A stretch of DNA of 16,044 bases from the NCBI GenBank assembly GCA_002688335.1, contig NZCQ01000016.1:1-16044 (forward strand). Reading direction: 5' to 3'. The DNA is from Candidatus Pacearchaeota archaeon. GTDB lineage: Archaea; Nanobdellota; Nanobdellia; Pacearchaeales; GW2011-AR1. Under the pieces are notes generated by a model, which saw only the letters and a list, made by a program, of their open reading frames with translations, was not told the origin of the DNA and did no database searches. Position 1 is the stretch's first letter. Every line of letters begins with the position of its first letter. This document shows, in pieces, positions 7,164-13,253 of the stretch. The translations under genes and the position numbers were made by a program.

Positions 7164-7445
7164 CTAACTAGACGCAGAAATATCCAACGGAATTGAGATA
7201 TCGAGTCGTTTTAAGACTTTTTTAAGTATCGCCTCCCTAGCCCTTTTTCTAAAGTTTAGAATGCCTAAACTTTTGATCTCGTTTGTTTCCCTATCTCTCG
7301 TAACAAAAACATCATCTTCTACATCCTCTGCATATTCTGTTTTAGGAGGAATTCCAAAAGAAAGCTCTAAAAAATCTCCTTGATCATCATAATATATATC
7401 AATATCATTATTTTCCATCCTATCGAGTTTACAACGTTTGAACAT
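7164..7445 (-). CDS. DUF2283-like small protein
   Basis: A 93-residue protein whose middle part follows the DUF2283 pattern: IDIYYDDQGDFLELSF (16-31), then an acidic EYAEDVEDDVFVTRDRETNEIKSLGILNF (37-65). The family consensus is a beta hairpin of the type YDxxxDxLYI, followed by a strand DxxVxxDxxGxIVGIEIL. The C-terminal 25 residues are a basic helix and a short IPLDI end. DUF2283 proteins have no settled function and are sometimes found beside toxin-like genes; I see no toxin here. The start is 16 nt after the kae1 stop, so it may be co-transcribed with kae1. A second possible start is Met10 (ATG 7418); neither has a good ribosome-binding site. Confidence 0.6.
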   Translation of the reverse strand: MFKRCKLDRMENNDIDIYYDDQGDFLELSFGIPPKTEYAEDVEDDVFVTRDRETNEIKSLGILNFRKRAREAILKKVLKRLDISIPLDISASS

Positions 7446-7461
7446 TATTTAAATTTAATTA

Positions 7462-8439
7462 CTATTTCCAACTAACTTCAACTTGATCAGTTCTTTGACG
7501 TGGGTTAATATCAATACTATCAAAATCCTTGGGTTTAACTGCAAAATCCCTTTCCAGAATACCTTGCCAAGCTATCATCGCAGCATTATCAGCACTATAT
7601 TTTAATGAAACAGTAAAAAACTTTGCGCCACGTTCTTCACACATATTATTTAACATCTCACCAAATCTTTTGTTAGCTGCTACCCCCCCTATTAATAATA
7701 ACTCTTTCTTGCCCGTATGAGCTAAAGCTCTTTCACTTGTTTCTGCTAACATTGCAAAAACAGTTTCTTGTAGACTATAACATAGGTCTTCTTTAGAAAC
7801 CCCATTTCGATACAATTGGATTGCTTTTGTTAATATTCCGGATAATTCTATATCCATCCCCTTAACAACATAAGGTAATTCAATAAAATTTTTACCTTTT
7901 TTAGCGTATTCTTCTATTTTTGGTCCTGCGGGAAATCCGAATCCAATCTCTCTTCCAAATTTATCCAACATATTTCCAATTGCTATAGAAATTGCTTCTC
8001 CAAAAATTCTATATTTTCCTCCTTCCAAACCAACAATTTGCGTATTAGCTCCAGAACAAAATAAAAAAACAGGGTCACCTGCTCCCGTAAATAATAAACC
8101 TGAGGTTAAATGAGAAACACAATGATTCACCCCAATTAACGGAACATTTAATTTTCTAGCCAATTCCTTTGCTGTTTTTATACCAACTTTGAGACATGGG
8201 GGAATACCTGGAGAACAAGAAAAACTAACAAGATCAAATTTCTTTTGTCCACTCTGTTCAATTGCCCCCCCAATTACCTTATCTTTTACCTCTACATGAT
8301 GTTTTGCGACATCCATTGGAATCATGCCTCCTTTATCGGTTTTATAAGCATCTCTAACATCAGAAAGAACATTTCCATCTCCGTCAACAACACTACAACC
8401 AAATGTATGTGCTGTGCTTTCAATTGCGATACATTTCAT
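7462..8439 (-). CDS. kae1: tRNA N6-threonylcarbamoyladenosine synthase, KEOPS subunit Kae1
   Basis: Catalytic subunit of the KEOPS complex, which transfers threonylcarbamoyl from TC-AMP to A37 of ANN-decoding tRNAs (t6A). It is 325 residues in an ASKHA fold. IESTAHTFG (6-14) is the family N-terminus. Metal ligands His106 and His110 in NHCVSH and Asp284 in SADNAA are present at the expected positions. GMDIELSGIL (194-203) and LIGGVAANKRFGEM (249-262) match Kae1/TsaD motifs. Unlike many archaea there is no Bud32 kinase fused to the C-terminus, so Bud32 must lie elsewhere. The start is firm from the conserved MxCIAIESTAHTFG. It lies 20 bases inside the end of the LAGLIDADG gene, with GAAGGAT as ribosome-binding site and its own TATA box in the upstream coding region. 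Confidence 0.95.
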   Translation of the reverse strand: MKCIAIESTAHTFGCSVVDGDGNVLSDVRDAYKTDKGGMIPMDVAKHHVEVKDKVIGGAIEQSGQKKFDLVSFSCSPGIPPCLKVGIKTAKELARKLNVPLIGVNHCVSHLTSGLLFTGAGDPVFLFCSGANTQIVGLEGGKYRIFGEAISIAIGNMLDKFGREIGFGFPAGPKIEEYAKKGKNFIELPYVVKGMDIELSGILTKAIQLYRNGVSKEDLCYSLQETVFAMLAETSERALAHTGKKELLLIGGVAANKRFGEMLNNMCEERGAKFFTVSLKYSADNAAMIAWQGILERDFAVKPKDFDSIDINPRQRTDQVEVSWK

Positions 8440-9808
8440 TTTTATCCTTCGAATTCAGTATTTTTAAACCTTTATTTGTTAAATTATACTTATAGGGCCA
8501 AACCTTGGTGTTTCTAACAACAAATCCTTTTTCTAGACATTTTAATAATTGTTGATGAATGGTATCAAAATGCTTATTTCTATTATCAGAAATCTGGCTA
8601 TTACTTAACTCTCGATTTCCCTTCAAAATTTTTAAAACCAAAATTATCCCAGCACCCTTCTTCAAGGAAGATCTTTTATTTAAAGCATTTTTAAGTAGAT
8701 TATTTTTCCTGTCTAAACTAAATCTAAAATACTTTGCCATTTTTTTTAATTCAATAACACTGTTTATCGATAATGTTGATCTTCCTTTCTCTAAACTGGC
8801 ATCAATATCAAAATCCTTCAAAATGTCTTTAAGGCCTTCTAAGTATTTTCTACTATTCAGACCAATTCTTATTCTATTATTTCGTATCCAAGCCTCAGTA
8901 TCTAAAATTGCATTAACAGCTTCTTGTTTTACACTAATTGGCGACTTTCTTAAAAAATCAGACATAATTATGATATCTGATTTCTTCCCAAAAGGCACTT
9001 CTAATAAAATATTAAGTAATTTTGCAAATGTCATATTACAAATAGATAAATTCAAAACAGTACTTGCAATTTTATAACTTGACTTAGATATAATTTCCCC
9101 ATTTAAATCTCCAACTTTAACGAAAATTTCTGAATTATCCGATAGTCTTATGATATATTTCTTAAATAAATTATCCGGACTATCATAAAAACTTACCTTC
9201 AATTTATCACTTCTAGAAGCTTTATGTATTCTAAATTTAAACTTTCCATTTTCACCTATAACTTCCATAACTTTTTTATTCTTTGGGATATCTATTTCTA
9301 TTGACAAATTTTTATAAATACAATTTTCTTGCACATAATTCTTAATTATTCTTTCAATTTTATTTAAAAAAATAAGATTTTTATTAGATATATTAACTTG
9401 TACCAAATTCTTTCTTATATGCCCATCTGCCTTTATTGCTTCACCTAAAAAGGATAAATCCTCATTATAGTAAAATGGAAACTTAACTCCGCTTTTGTTC
9501 GGAGATATTTTATATTTAACTAACAAAACATCATCCTTACATAAGTCATAATTTACTAATTTATATAACTCAATTACACAATCTAAAGGTATGTATCTTT
9601 TAGAACTTTTCCAATCAAAAATATAACTATCCCATAAAGAATTTGGTTTTATATTATGGAAACTTTTACACTTCTTATGTAAAAATATTGCCAACCTTTT
9701 ACATTTCCCCCAACTTCTATTTCCCTTTGAAATCTCTTTTAAAGCATCAACTATTAATCTTTTTTGAATTTCTGGTTTTAACAAAATCACAAACTCGTCT
9801 TTTGGCAA
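8420..9808 (-). CDS. Free-standing LAGLIDADG protein with C-terminal winged helix
   Basis: A 462-residue protein from TTG 9808. Residues 1-100 are basic and helical, probably DNA-binding. The first LAGLIDADG-type helix is LGEAIKADG (121-129) with acidic Asp128 at the catalytic place. The second is degenerate, AVNAILDTEA (297-306), with Glu305 in place but Ala for the final Gly. A winged-helix-like segment covers about 386-452 (LVLKILKGNRELSNSQISD...VVRNTKVWPYKYNLTNKGLKIL). There are no intein splice motifs and no interrupted host gene, so this is an orphan homing-endonuclease relative, either active or turned regulator. It overlaps kae1 by 20 nt and follows an AbrB-like gene. The frame stays open before the TTG up to a TGA near 9848-9850, with a nearby ATG one base out of frame. 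Confidence 0.7.
   Translation of the reverse strand: MPKDEFVILLKPEIQKRLIVDALKEISKGNRSWGKCKRLAIFLHKKCKSFHNIKPNSLWDSYIFDWKSSKRYIPLDCVIELYKLVNYDLCKDDVLLVKYKISPNKSGVKFPFYYNEDLSFLGEAIKADGHIRKNLVQVNISNKNLIFLNKIERIIKNYVQENCIYKNLSIEIDIPKNKKVMEVIGENGKFKFRIHKASRSDKLKVSFYDSPDNLFKKYIIRLSDNSEIFVKVGDLNGEIISKSSYKIASTVLNLSICNMTFAKLLNILLEVPFGKKSDIIIMSDFLRKSPISVKQEAVNAILDTEAWIRNNRIRIGLNSRKYLEGLKDILKDFDIDASLEKGRSTLSINSVIELKKMAKYFRFSLDRKNNLLKNALNKRSSLKKGAGIILVLKILKGNRELSNSQISDNRNKHFDTIHQQLLKCLEKGFVVRNTKVWPYKYNLTNKGLKILNSKDKNEMYRN
8459..8468 (-). promoter_or_regulatory. Internal TATA box for kae1 within the LAGLIDADG gene
   Basis: GTTTAAAAAT-type sequence, TTTAAAAATA on the minus strand, is centred about 25 nt before the kae1 ATG at 8439. 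This would give leaderless kae1 mRNA independent of the upstream gene. Confidence 0.45.
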
Positions 9809-9879
9809 ATCAGTAATTTTGAAATTATAATATTTTTCTGCGAATTTTCATTACCCAAATTTATTAAATATTATTTTCT

Positions 9880-10014
9880 TTATATCTTTTCTATCCTAAT
9901 TTTCAATATATCATCCTTTTTTAACTTCATTAACTCTATGATCTCGGGTGGTAGATTAATAGCTAAACTTGTTCCACTCTTCCTTAGCTTTCTAATAAAC
10001 TCTCCCTTATTCAT
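9880..10014 (-). CDS. AbrB/MazE-like (SpoVT-AbrB fold) small DNA-binding protein
   Basis: A 44-residue protein from ATG 10014 to TAA 9880. The sequence starts MNKGEFIRKLRKSGTSLAINL and continues with PPEIIELMKLKKDDILKI. It follows the swapped-hairpin AbrB pattern: basic strand RKLRKSGTSLAINLP, then PPEIIELMKLKKDD, then a strand. Such proteins are dimeric DNA-binding regulators or antitoxins. It has a canonical TATA box, TTTATATA, centred 26 nt before the ATG, so it is probably leaderless and expressed. It is followed 28 nt downstream by the ATG at 9851 and then by the LAGLIDADG gene. No toxin of the MazF or PIN type lies beside it. The gene is easily missed because of its length. Confidence 0.75.
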   Translation of the reverse strand: MNKGEFIRKLRKSGTSLAINLPPEIIELMKLKKDDILKIRIEKI

Positions 10015-10036
10015 ATTATATAATAAGATATTATCA

Positions 10037-10044
10037 TATATAAA
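10037..10044 (-). promoter_or_regulatory. TATA box of the AbrB-like gene and probably the LAGLIDADG/kae1 series
   Basis: TTTATATA on the minus strand, consensus archaeal TATA, is centred 26 nt before ATG 10014. Leaderless start is expected. It lies in the 64-nt gap after queE. Confidence 0.65.
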
Positions 10045-10078
10045 TGTTTCGATCTAAAAGTCTTTAGGATTCAAGAAA

Positions 10079-10654
10079 TCATTTCCCCCTATCATTTCCC
10101 CATAAATTAACATGAATTCTTGGAGAATATCTAATATTATTTTTAATACAATAATTCCAAACATTTCTTTCTATTTCTAAATCTCTCTGAGTAAAAGTTG
10201 ATAAAGGCATCAACATAGTCGCATAAGGGATTAATTCCTTATTTAACTCTAAATCAGTCACTATTTTTATATCTCCTTCACCAAATTCTTTTATTCGCCT
10301 AGCGTCTTTAAGATTTTTTGGAGAAAAACAGAGGTAACTAAAAGCATTAAGCTTAGAATCCAAGCGATATCCGTTACTCTCCAAGTGATGATGTTCCATA
10401 GGAGTCCGATCAACAACCTCCACTATTTCATCCAACTGCAGAGTTGGCTCCCCACCAGTCCATACAACAGTATCCATTTTTGATCTGTTAATCTCCTTAG
10501 TCAAGTCTTCAACAGAGTAAATCCTTCCAGTAATAAATTCTGTATCACAAAATGAACAATTCAAATTACAATTACTAACCCTCACAAATAGAACGGGATG
10601 GCCCACATATCTTCCCTCTCCTTGAATACCTTCAAACACTTCATTAACTTTCAT
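10079..10654 (-). CDS. queE: 7-carboxy-7-deazaguanine synthase
   Basis: Radical SAM enzyme that turns 6-carboxy-tetrahydropterin into 7-carboxy-7-deazaguanine, on the route to preQ0 and, in archaea, to archaeosine at tRNA position 15. It is 191 residues. The iron-sulfur site is Cys29, Cys33 and Cys36 (CNLNCSFC), the QueE-type CX3CX2C spacing. The SAM-binding WTGGEPT follows (65-71), then LESNG (91-95) and a C-terminal RIHVNLWGNDRGK. The N-terminus VNEVFEGIQGEGRYVGHPVLF is typical of QueE, including the GEG segment that contacts substrate. Its ATG overlaps the stop of the upstream methyltransferase gene as ATGA, so both are translated from one transcript. Confidence 0.9.
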   Translation of the reverse strand: MKVNEVFEGIQGEGRYVGHPVLFVRVSNCNLNCSFCDTEFITGRIYSVEDLTKEINRSKMDTVVWTGGEPTLQLDEIVEVVDRTPMEHHHLESNGYRLDSKLNAFSYLCFSPKNLKDARRIKEFGEGDIKIVTDLELNKELIPYATMLMPLSTFTQRDLEIERNVWNYCIKNNIRYSPRIHVNLWGNDRGK

Positions 10655-11382
10655 TTTATTGCAGTCAGATAGCCTAGTTCATAAAGTTCTAGATAATCTT
10701 TCCAAAACTCTTCTCCATACACTTTTTTCCCGTATTTATCTATTATTGGTTTATGCCGCACTATTGATTTAAATCCAACTTCTGATAACAATCTCTCAAT
10801 AGATTCTAGTGCAAAATAATTAGAATTTAATGTGCAAATATATTTTTCATTATTAAACAATTCTATTTTAATGTTAGCTCCATCAACTAGACCCCCATCA
10901 ACTCTCTTTACCGCCCCAAATTTTCTGTTTTTCCTTATTTGATCTTCACTTAAATCAAGCCTTGGTAAATCTACCACTAAAACAAGCTTCCCCCCATTAT
11001 TCAAAGAATTAAAAAAGTTAACTAATAATTTTTTAAGATCATCTAATGAATTTGCGTAATTAATCACAAATGGAGCATTTATTACATCACACATCGGCAG
11101 TTCTGATGAAAACATATCCAGAACCTTATAGACTACTTTAGTACAATCTTTTTTTATAGCTCGCTCTATAAATGAATTAGAAGAATCGATACCATATACT
11201 ACATCTGAGTTTCTTTCAGCAACAGCACGACTAAAAAAACCTTCTCCACAGCCAACATCCACTACTGTCTTGCCTTCCAATGGCTCCAATAATTTTAGAA
11301 CCGTAGGCAAAATGCTATGTTTTTTATCTGGCTTAATATTGGTTTTTGGATACTGATCCAACAATTCATTAAATTTATTCAT
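10651..11382 (-). CDS. Class I SAM-dependent methyltransferase, substrate unknown
   Basis: A 243-residue Rossmann-fold methyltransferase. Motif I is VVDVGCGEGFFSRAVAE (40-56), with an acidic residue ending the second strand in YGIDSSN. A later motif, VVDLPRLDLS, follows strand 5 and is reached by NGGKLVLVV. The N-terminal YPKTNIKPDKKHSILPTVLKLL looks like a substrate or tRNA-facing helix, but I cannot name the substrate. It is coupled by an ATGA overlap to queE and is transcribed divergently from a TrmB-like gene. The start ATG is 27 nt from the centre of the shared TATA box, so leaderless. A role near 7-deazaguanine metabolism is a guess from context only. Confidence 0.8.
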   Translation of the reverse strand: MNKFNELLDQYPKTNIKPDKKHSILPTVLKLLEPLEGKTVVDVGCGEGFFSRAVAERNSDVVYGIDSSNSFIERAIKKDCTKVVYKVLDMFSSELPMCDVINAPFVINYANSLDDLKKLLVNFFNSLNNGGKLVLVVDLPRLDLSEDQIRKNRKFGAVKRVDGGLVDGANIKIELFNNEKYICTLNSNYFALESIERLLSEVGFKSIVRHKPIIDKYGKKVYGEEFWKDYLELYELGYLTAIK

Positions 11383-11404
11383 AAGTTTAAGGCAAAAATA
11401 ACAA

Positions 11405-11414
11405 TATTTAAATA
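11405..11414. promoter_or_regulatory. Palindromic TATA box shared by divergent genes
   Basis: TATTTAAATA is a perfect palindrome centred between 11409 and 11410. The methyltransferase ATG lies 27-28 nt to the left and the TrmB-like ATG 28-29 nt to the right. Both are the distance of an archaeal start site, so one TATA element could serve both directions, giving near-leaderless mRNAs. Confidence 0.5.
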
Positions 11415-11418
11415 ATAG

Positions 11419-11436
11419 TTCTCCTCTTTAGGAGAA
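11419..11436. promoter_or_regulatory. 18-bp palindrome at the TrmB-like gene start, probable operator
   Basis: TTCTCCT (11419-11425) and AGGAGAA (11430-11436) are perfect inverted repeats around CTTT, ending one base before ATG 11438. The right arm contains an AGGAG ribosome-binding sequence. If transcription starts near the ATG the site works as DNA, covering the initiation region as a repressor operator. If starts are further upstream it would form a hairpin hiding the ribosome-binding site. Autoregulation by the TrmB-like protein is the simplest reading. Confidence 0.5.
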
Positions 11437-11437
11437 T

Positions 11438-12175
11438 ATGAATAAAGAAAACCTCAAACTGTTAGGATTAACAAATAACGAAATAGAAATATACCTTTTC
11501 ATACTAAGAGAGGGAAAATCAAGAGCAACTTATATCCGTAAAAAGACCTCTCTTGCAAATTCAAGAGTTTACGCAGCAATAGATTCTCTAATAGAAAAAG
11601 GAGTTATAACTTATGAAAAAACTCCCAAGGGAAAAATATACGACGCACCCAATCCCGAGATTATTAAAGACTTAATAAAAGAAAGGCAAGAAAAAATAGA
11701 ATCAATAATTCCAGAATTAAAAGAGATTCAACAAAAAGAAAAGTCAAAAACCGAAACCGCAGTTTATGAAGGCTTTAACGGATTTAAAACAGCACTATAT
11801 AATTTTGTGGAAGAATGTCCGATAGGAGAGACTGTTTACATCATAGGATTCTCAAATCAAGCATACAAAAATGAGAAACTAGCCGCACTATTAAGAAATA
11901 TTAATAAAATATCAGCAAGCAAAAAGCACAGATTTAAAATGATATTAGATAATAAAGAAAATAAGTTCTTTCAAGAAAGAAAAGAAGAAAAGATGTCTAA
12001 CATAAAATTCATGGGCAAAGGTTTCAAAAGTCCAGCATCAATAGACATATTCCAAGATACAACATACATATTAATGTGGGACGAAAATCCTTATGTTTTC
12101 AAAATAAAAAATAAAAACATAGCAGAGGGTTTCAAAACATATTTTAACTTTTTATGGAACATGACAAGGGACTAA
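11438..12175 (+). CDS. TrmB-family transcriptional regulator
   Basis: A 245-residue regulator. The N-terminal winged helix-turn-helix (about 1-68) has the family signature LGLTNNEIEIYLFILREG, followed by the recognition part SLANSRVYAAIDSLIEKGVI. A coiled-coil dimerisation stretch follows (about 76-105, PEIIKDLIKERQEKIESIIPEL). The C-terminal domain (108-245) is the phospholipase D-like, non-catalytic sensor fold of short TrmB proteins: TAVYEGFNGFKTAL, ETVYIIGFS, and a final TTYILMWDENPYVFKIKN. The large sugar-binding domain of Thermococcus TrmB is absent. Divergence from the methyltransferase-queE pair across 55 bp and a palindrome at its own start suggest it controls both sides; its ligand is unknown. 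Confidence 0.85.
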   Translation: MNKENLKLLGLTNNEIEIYLFILREGKSRATYIRKKTSLANSRVYAAIDSLIEKGVITYEKTPKGKIYDAPNPEIIKDLIKERQEKIESIIPELKEIQQKEKSKTETAVYEGFNGFKTALYNFVEECPIGETVYIIGFSNQAYKNEKLAALLRNINKISASKKHRFKMILDNKENKFFQERKEEKMSNIKFMGKGFKSPASIDIFQDTTYILMWDENPYVFKIKNKNIAEGFKTYFNFLWNMTRD

Positions 12176-12183
12176 ACATATCC

Positions 12184-12191
12184 TTATAAAT
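12184..12191 (+). promoter_or_regulatory. TATA box of the 12212 gene
   Basis: TTATAAAT is centred 24-25 nt before ATG 12212, indicating a separate, leaderless transcript for the orphan gene. Confidence 0.5.
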
Positions 12192-12211
12192 CATATCCAT
12201 CACCAAAATAC

Positions 12212-12589
12212 ATGGATTTCATGTTATACCCTACTTTTGAAATAGTAGAGGGAAGAGGATTAATTCCAAATGTGAGGCTTCCTAGAAACTATAAAGAACT
12301 AGTTCCAAGATTCTACGATCAAGATAGAAGAAAAGAAATTGAAGAATATGCAAGAATGTTAGAAGAAACATCTATGGGAGGCATACTTGTTAAATCACCA
12401 GAGATAAGACTCCAATGGGAAGATAAAAGAGGTTTAACAAACATTAGCATAGGAGTTTCAGGAGGATTTGATTTAAATGAATCCGGATGGCCTAGCTTCC
12501 AAGAACATAATCTTGGAACAAACACCTCACTTATGGGTGGATCAATAGCAATGAAATACGTTTCAGAATTAATGAAAAGTAGAAAATAA
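12212..12589 (+). CDS. Hypothetical protein, 125 aa, no recognised family
   Basis: I do not recognise this protein. It is soluble, with no signal peptide or membrane helix. The N-terminal half carries FEIVEGRGLIPNVRLPRNYKELVPRF and a charged helix (DRRKEIEEYARMLEE). The second half is Gly-rich with beta character, MGGILVKSPEIRLQWED and ISIGVSGGFDLNESGWPSF, ending in a helix. There are no cysteines and no evident catalytic motif. It has its own TATA box at leaderless distance. A second ATG three codons downstream is possible, but the first fits the promoter. It lies 36 nt after the TrmB-like gene on the same strand and could be partly co-transcribed. Confidence 0.75.
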   Translation: MDFMLYPTFEIVEGRGLIPNVRLPRNYKELVPRFYDQDRRKEIEEYARMLEETSMGGILVKSPEIRLQWEDKRGLTNISIGVSGGFDLNESGWPSFQEHNLGTNTSLMGGSIAMKYVSELMKSRK

Positions 12590-12620
12590 GAATCCGATAA
12601 GCAAGCACAAACAATACAAC

Positions 12621-12645
12621 AAAATAAAAATAAAAAAACAAAAAC
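12621..12645 (-). terminator. T-rich terminator of the minus-strand operon
   Basis: On the minus strand this is an almost unbroken T tract (runs of 5, 7, 5 and 4 Ts), about 30 nt after the stop of the 60-aa gene. U-rich tracts end archaeal transcripts, and the two flanking genes converge here. Confidence 0.5.
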
Positions 12646-12673
12646 ACCTCTTTTTCCCTAGAAGAAATTAATA

Positions 12674-12856
12674 TTATCTTTTTTTCTTTTTAGCCGGTTT
12701 CTTTTTTGCAGGCTTCTTAGCTACTTTTTTCTTAGCAGTTTTTTTCTTCTTACCACCTCGAGCCATCTTAGCTTCACATACATTTCCTTTTCCATCAACG
12801 TAGTAAAGATAACCAGACTTCCTCTCAACAACACCTTTCGCAATGATCTTTCCCAT
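12674..12856 (-). CDS. 60-aa basic protein with histone H1-like tail
   Basis: Residues 1-33 form a small, probably beta domain, IAKGVVERKSGYLYYVDGKG, then NVCEAKMARGG. Residues 34-60 are almost only Lys, Ala and Pro (AKKKVAKKPAKKKPAKKKKR), like the tail of histone H1 and of bacterial H1-like nucleoid proteins. I recall the YLYYVDGxGNVCxAKMARGG core, with shorter tails, as a conserved unnamed family in DPANN archaea, but cannot confirm it here. Binding to DNA or RNA is the likely property. It has a strong GGAGGT sequence ten bases before the ATG and a TATA box overlapping the upstream stop codon, so high expression is plausible. A single Cys (27) is present, so no zinc site. Confidence 0.8.
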   Translation of the reverse strand: MGKIIAKGVVERKSGYLYYVDGKGNVCEAKMARGGKKKKTAKKKVAKKPAKKKPAKKKKR

Positions 12857-12908
12857 TCTAAATTTTACCTCCTTTTTTCAAGATTATAAAAAGTAAAATC
12901 AACAAAAG

Positions 12909-12916
12909 TATTTAAA
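12909..12916 (-). promoter_or_regulatory. TATA box of the 60-aa basic protein gene
   Basis: TTTAAATA overlaps the TAA stop of the DUF192 gene. A start 25 nt on (about 12886) leaves a 30-nt leader that contains GGAGGT (12867-12872). The nearer CTTTTTATAAT (12883-12893) would start downstream of that site and is less likely. Confidence 0.45.
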
Positions 12917-13253
12917 GCTTTCTTATCTCGTCGACAATTTCATCAAAATCTCCATTATTCAAGGGAACCTCCAACAACTTATCAAATCTTCTCGAAGGCT
13001 TAATAAAGAAACCAATATAATCAATCAATTTAACATCAACAATTTCATCACCATCAAACCAAATAGCAATAAATGGAACACAAAACAAAGAATGAATAGC
13101 ACTCCTATTTCTAGAATCAAAAATAAACAACAAAGGAATTGACTTTTTCCTAAACATCAACCCACTTGCCTTAGAGAGAAAACTCTTACATTCCCTTACT
13201 TTTAACTCAAACTTCCTATCATTAATTTTAAAACTAAGATCCCTTACCACCAT
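12912..13253 (-). CDS. DUF192 family protein
   Basis: A 113-residue protein matching DUF192: SKASGLMFRKKSIPLLFIFD (27-46) corresponds to the family's RGLMFR...MLFVF. AIHSLFCVPFIAIWFDGDEIVDVK (52-75) corresponds to the stretch with small conserved polar residues, MxxxxIPLDxxFLD. IKPSRRFDKLLEVP (84-97) matches PxxxARYVLE. Many bacterial members are exported; this one has no signal peptide, as is usual in archaea. Function is unknown. Its start overlaps the end of the metallopeptidase gene by ten bases, so they are translationally linked. Confidence 0.75.
   Translation of the reverse strand: MVVRDLSFKINDRKFELKVRECKSFLSKASGLMFRKKSIPLLFIFDSRNRSAIHSLFCVPFIAIWFDGDEIVDVKLIDYIGFFIKPSRRFDKLLEVPLNNGDFDEIVDEIRKL

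Noticed and set aside
8559..9077. 172-codon plus-strand open frame opposite the LAGLIDADG gene
   Set aside because: It is Phe/Leu/Ser-rich shadow sequence of the minus-strand gene; the minus-strand product has recognisable motifs.
8420..9808. Intein or group I intron endonuclease
   Set aside because: No splice-junction residues, no split host gene and no intron-like structure around it; kae1 is intact.
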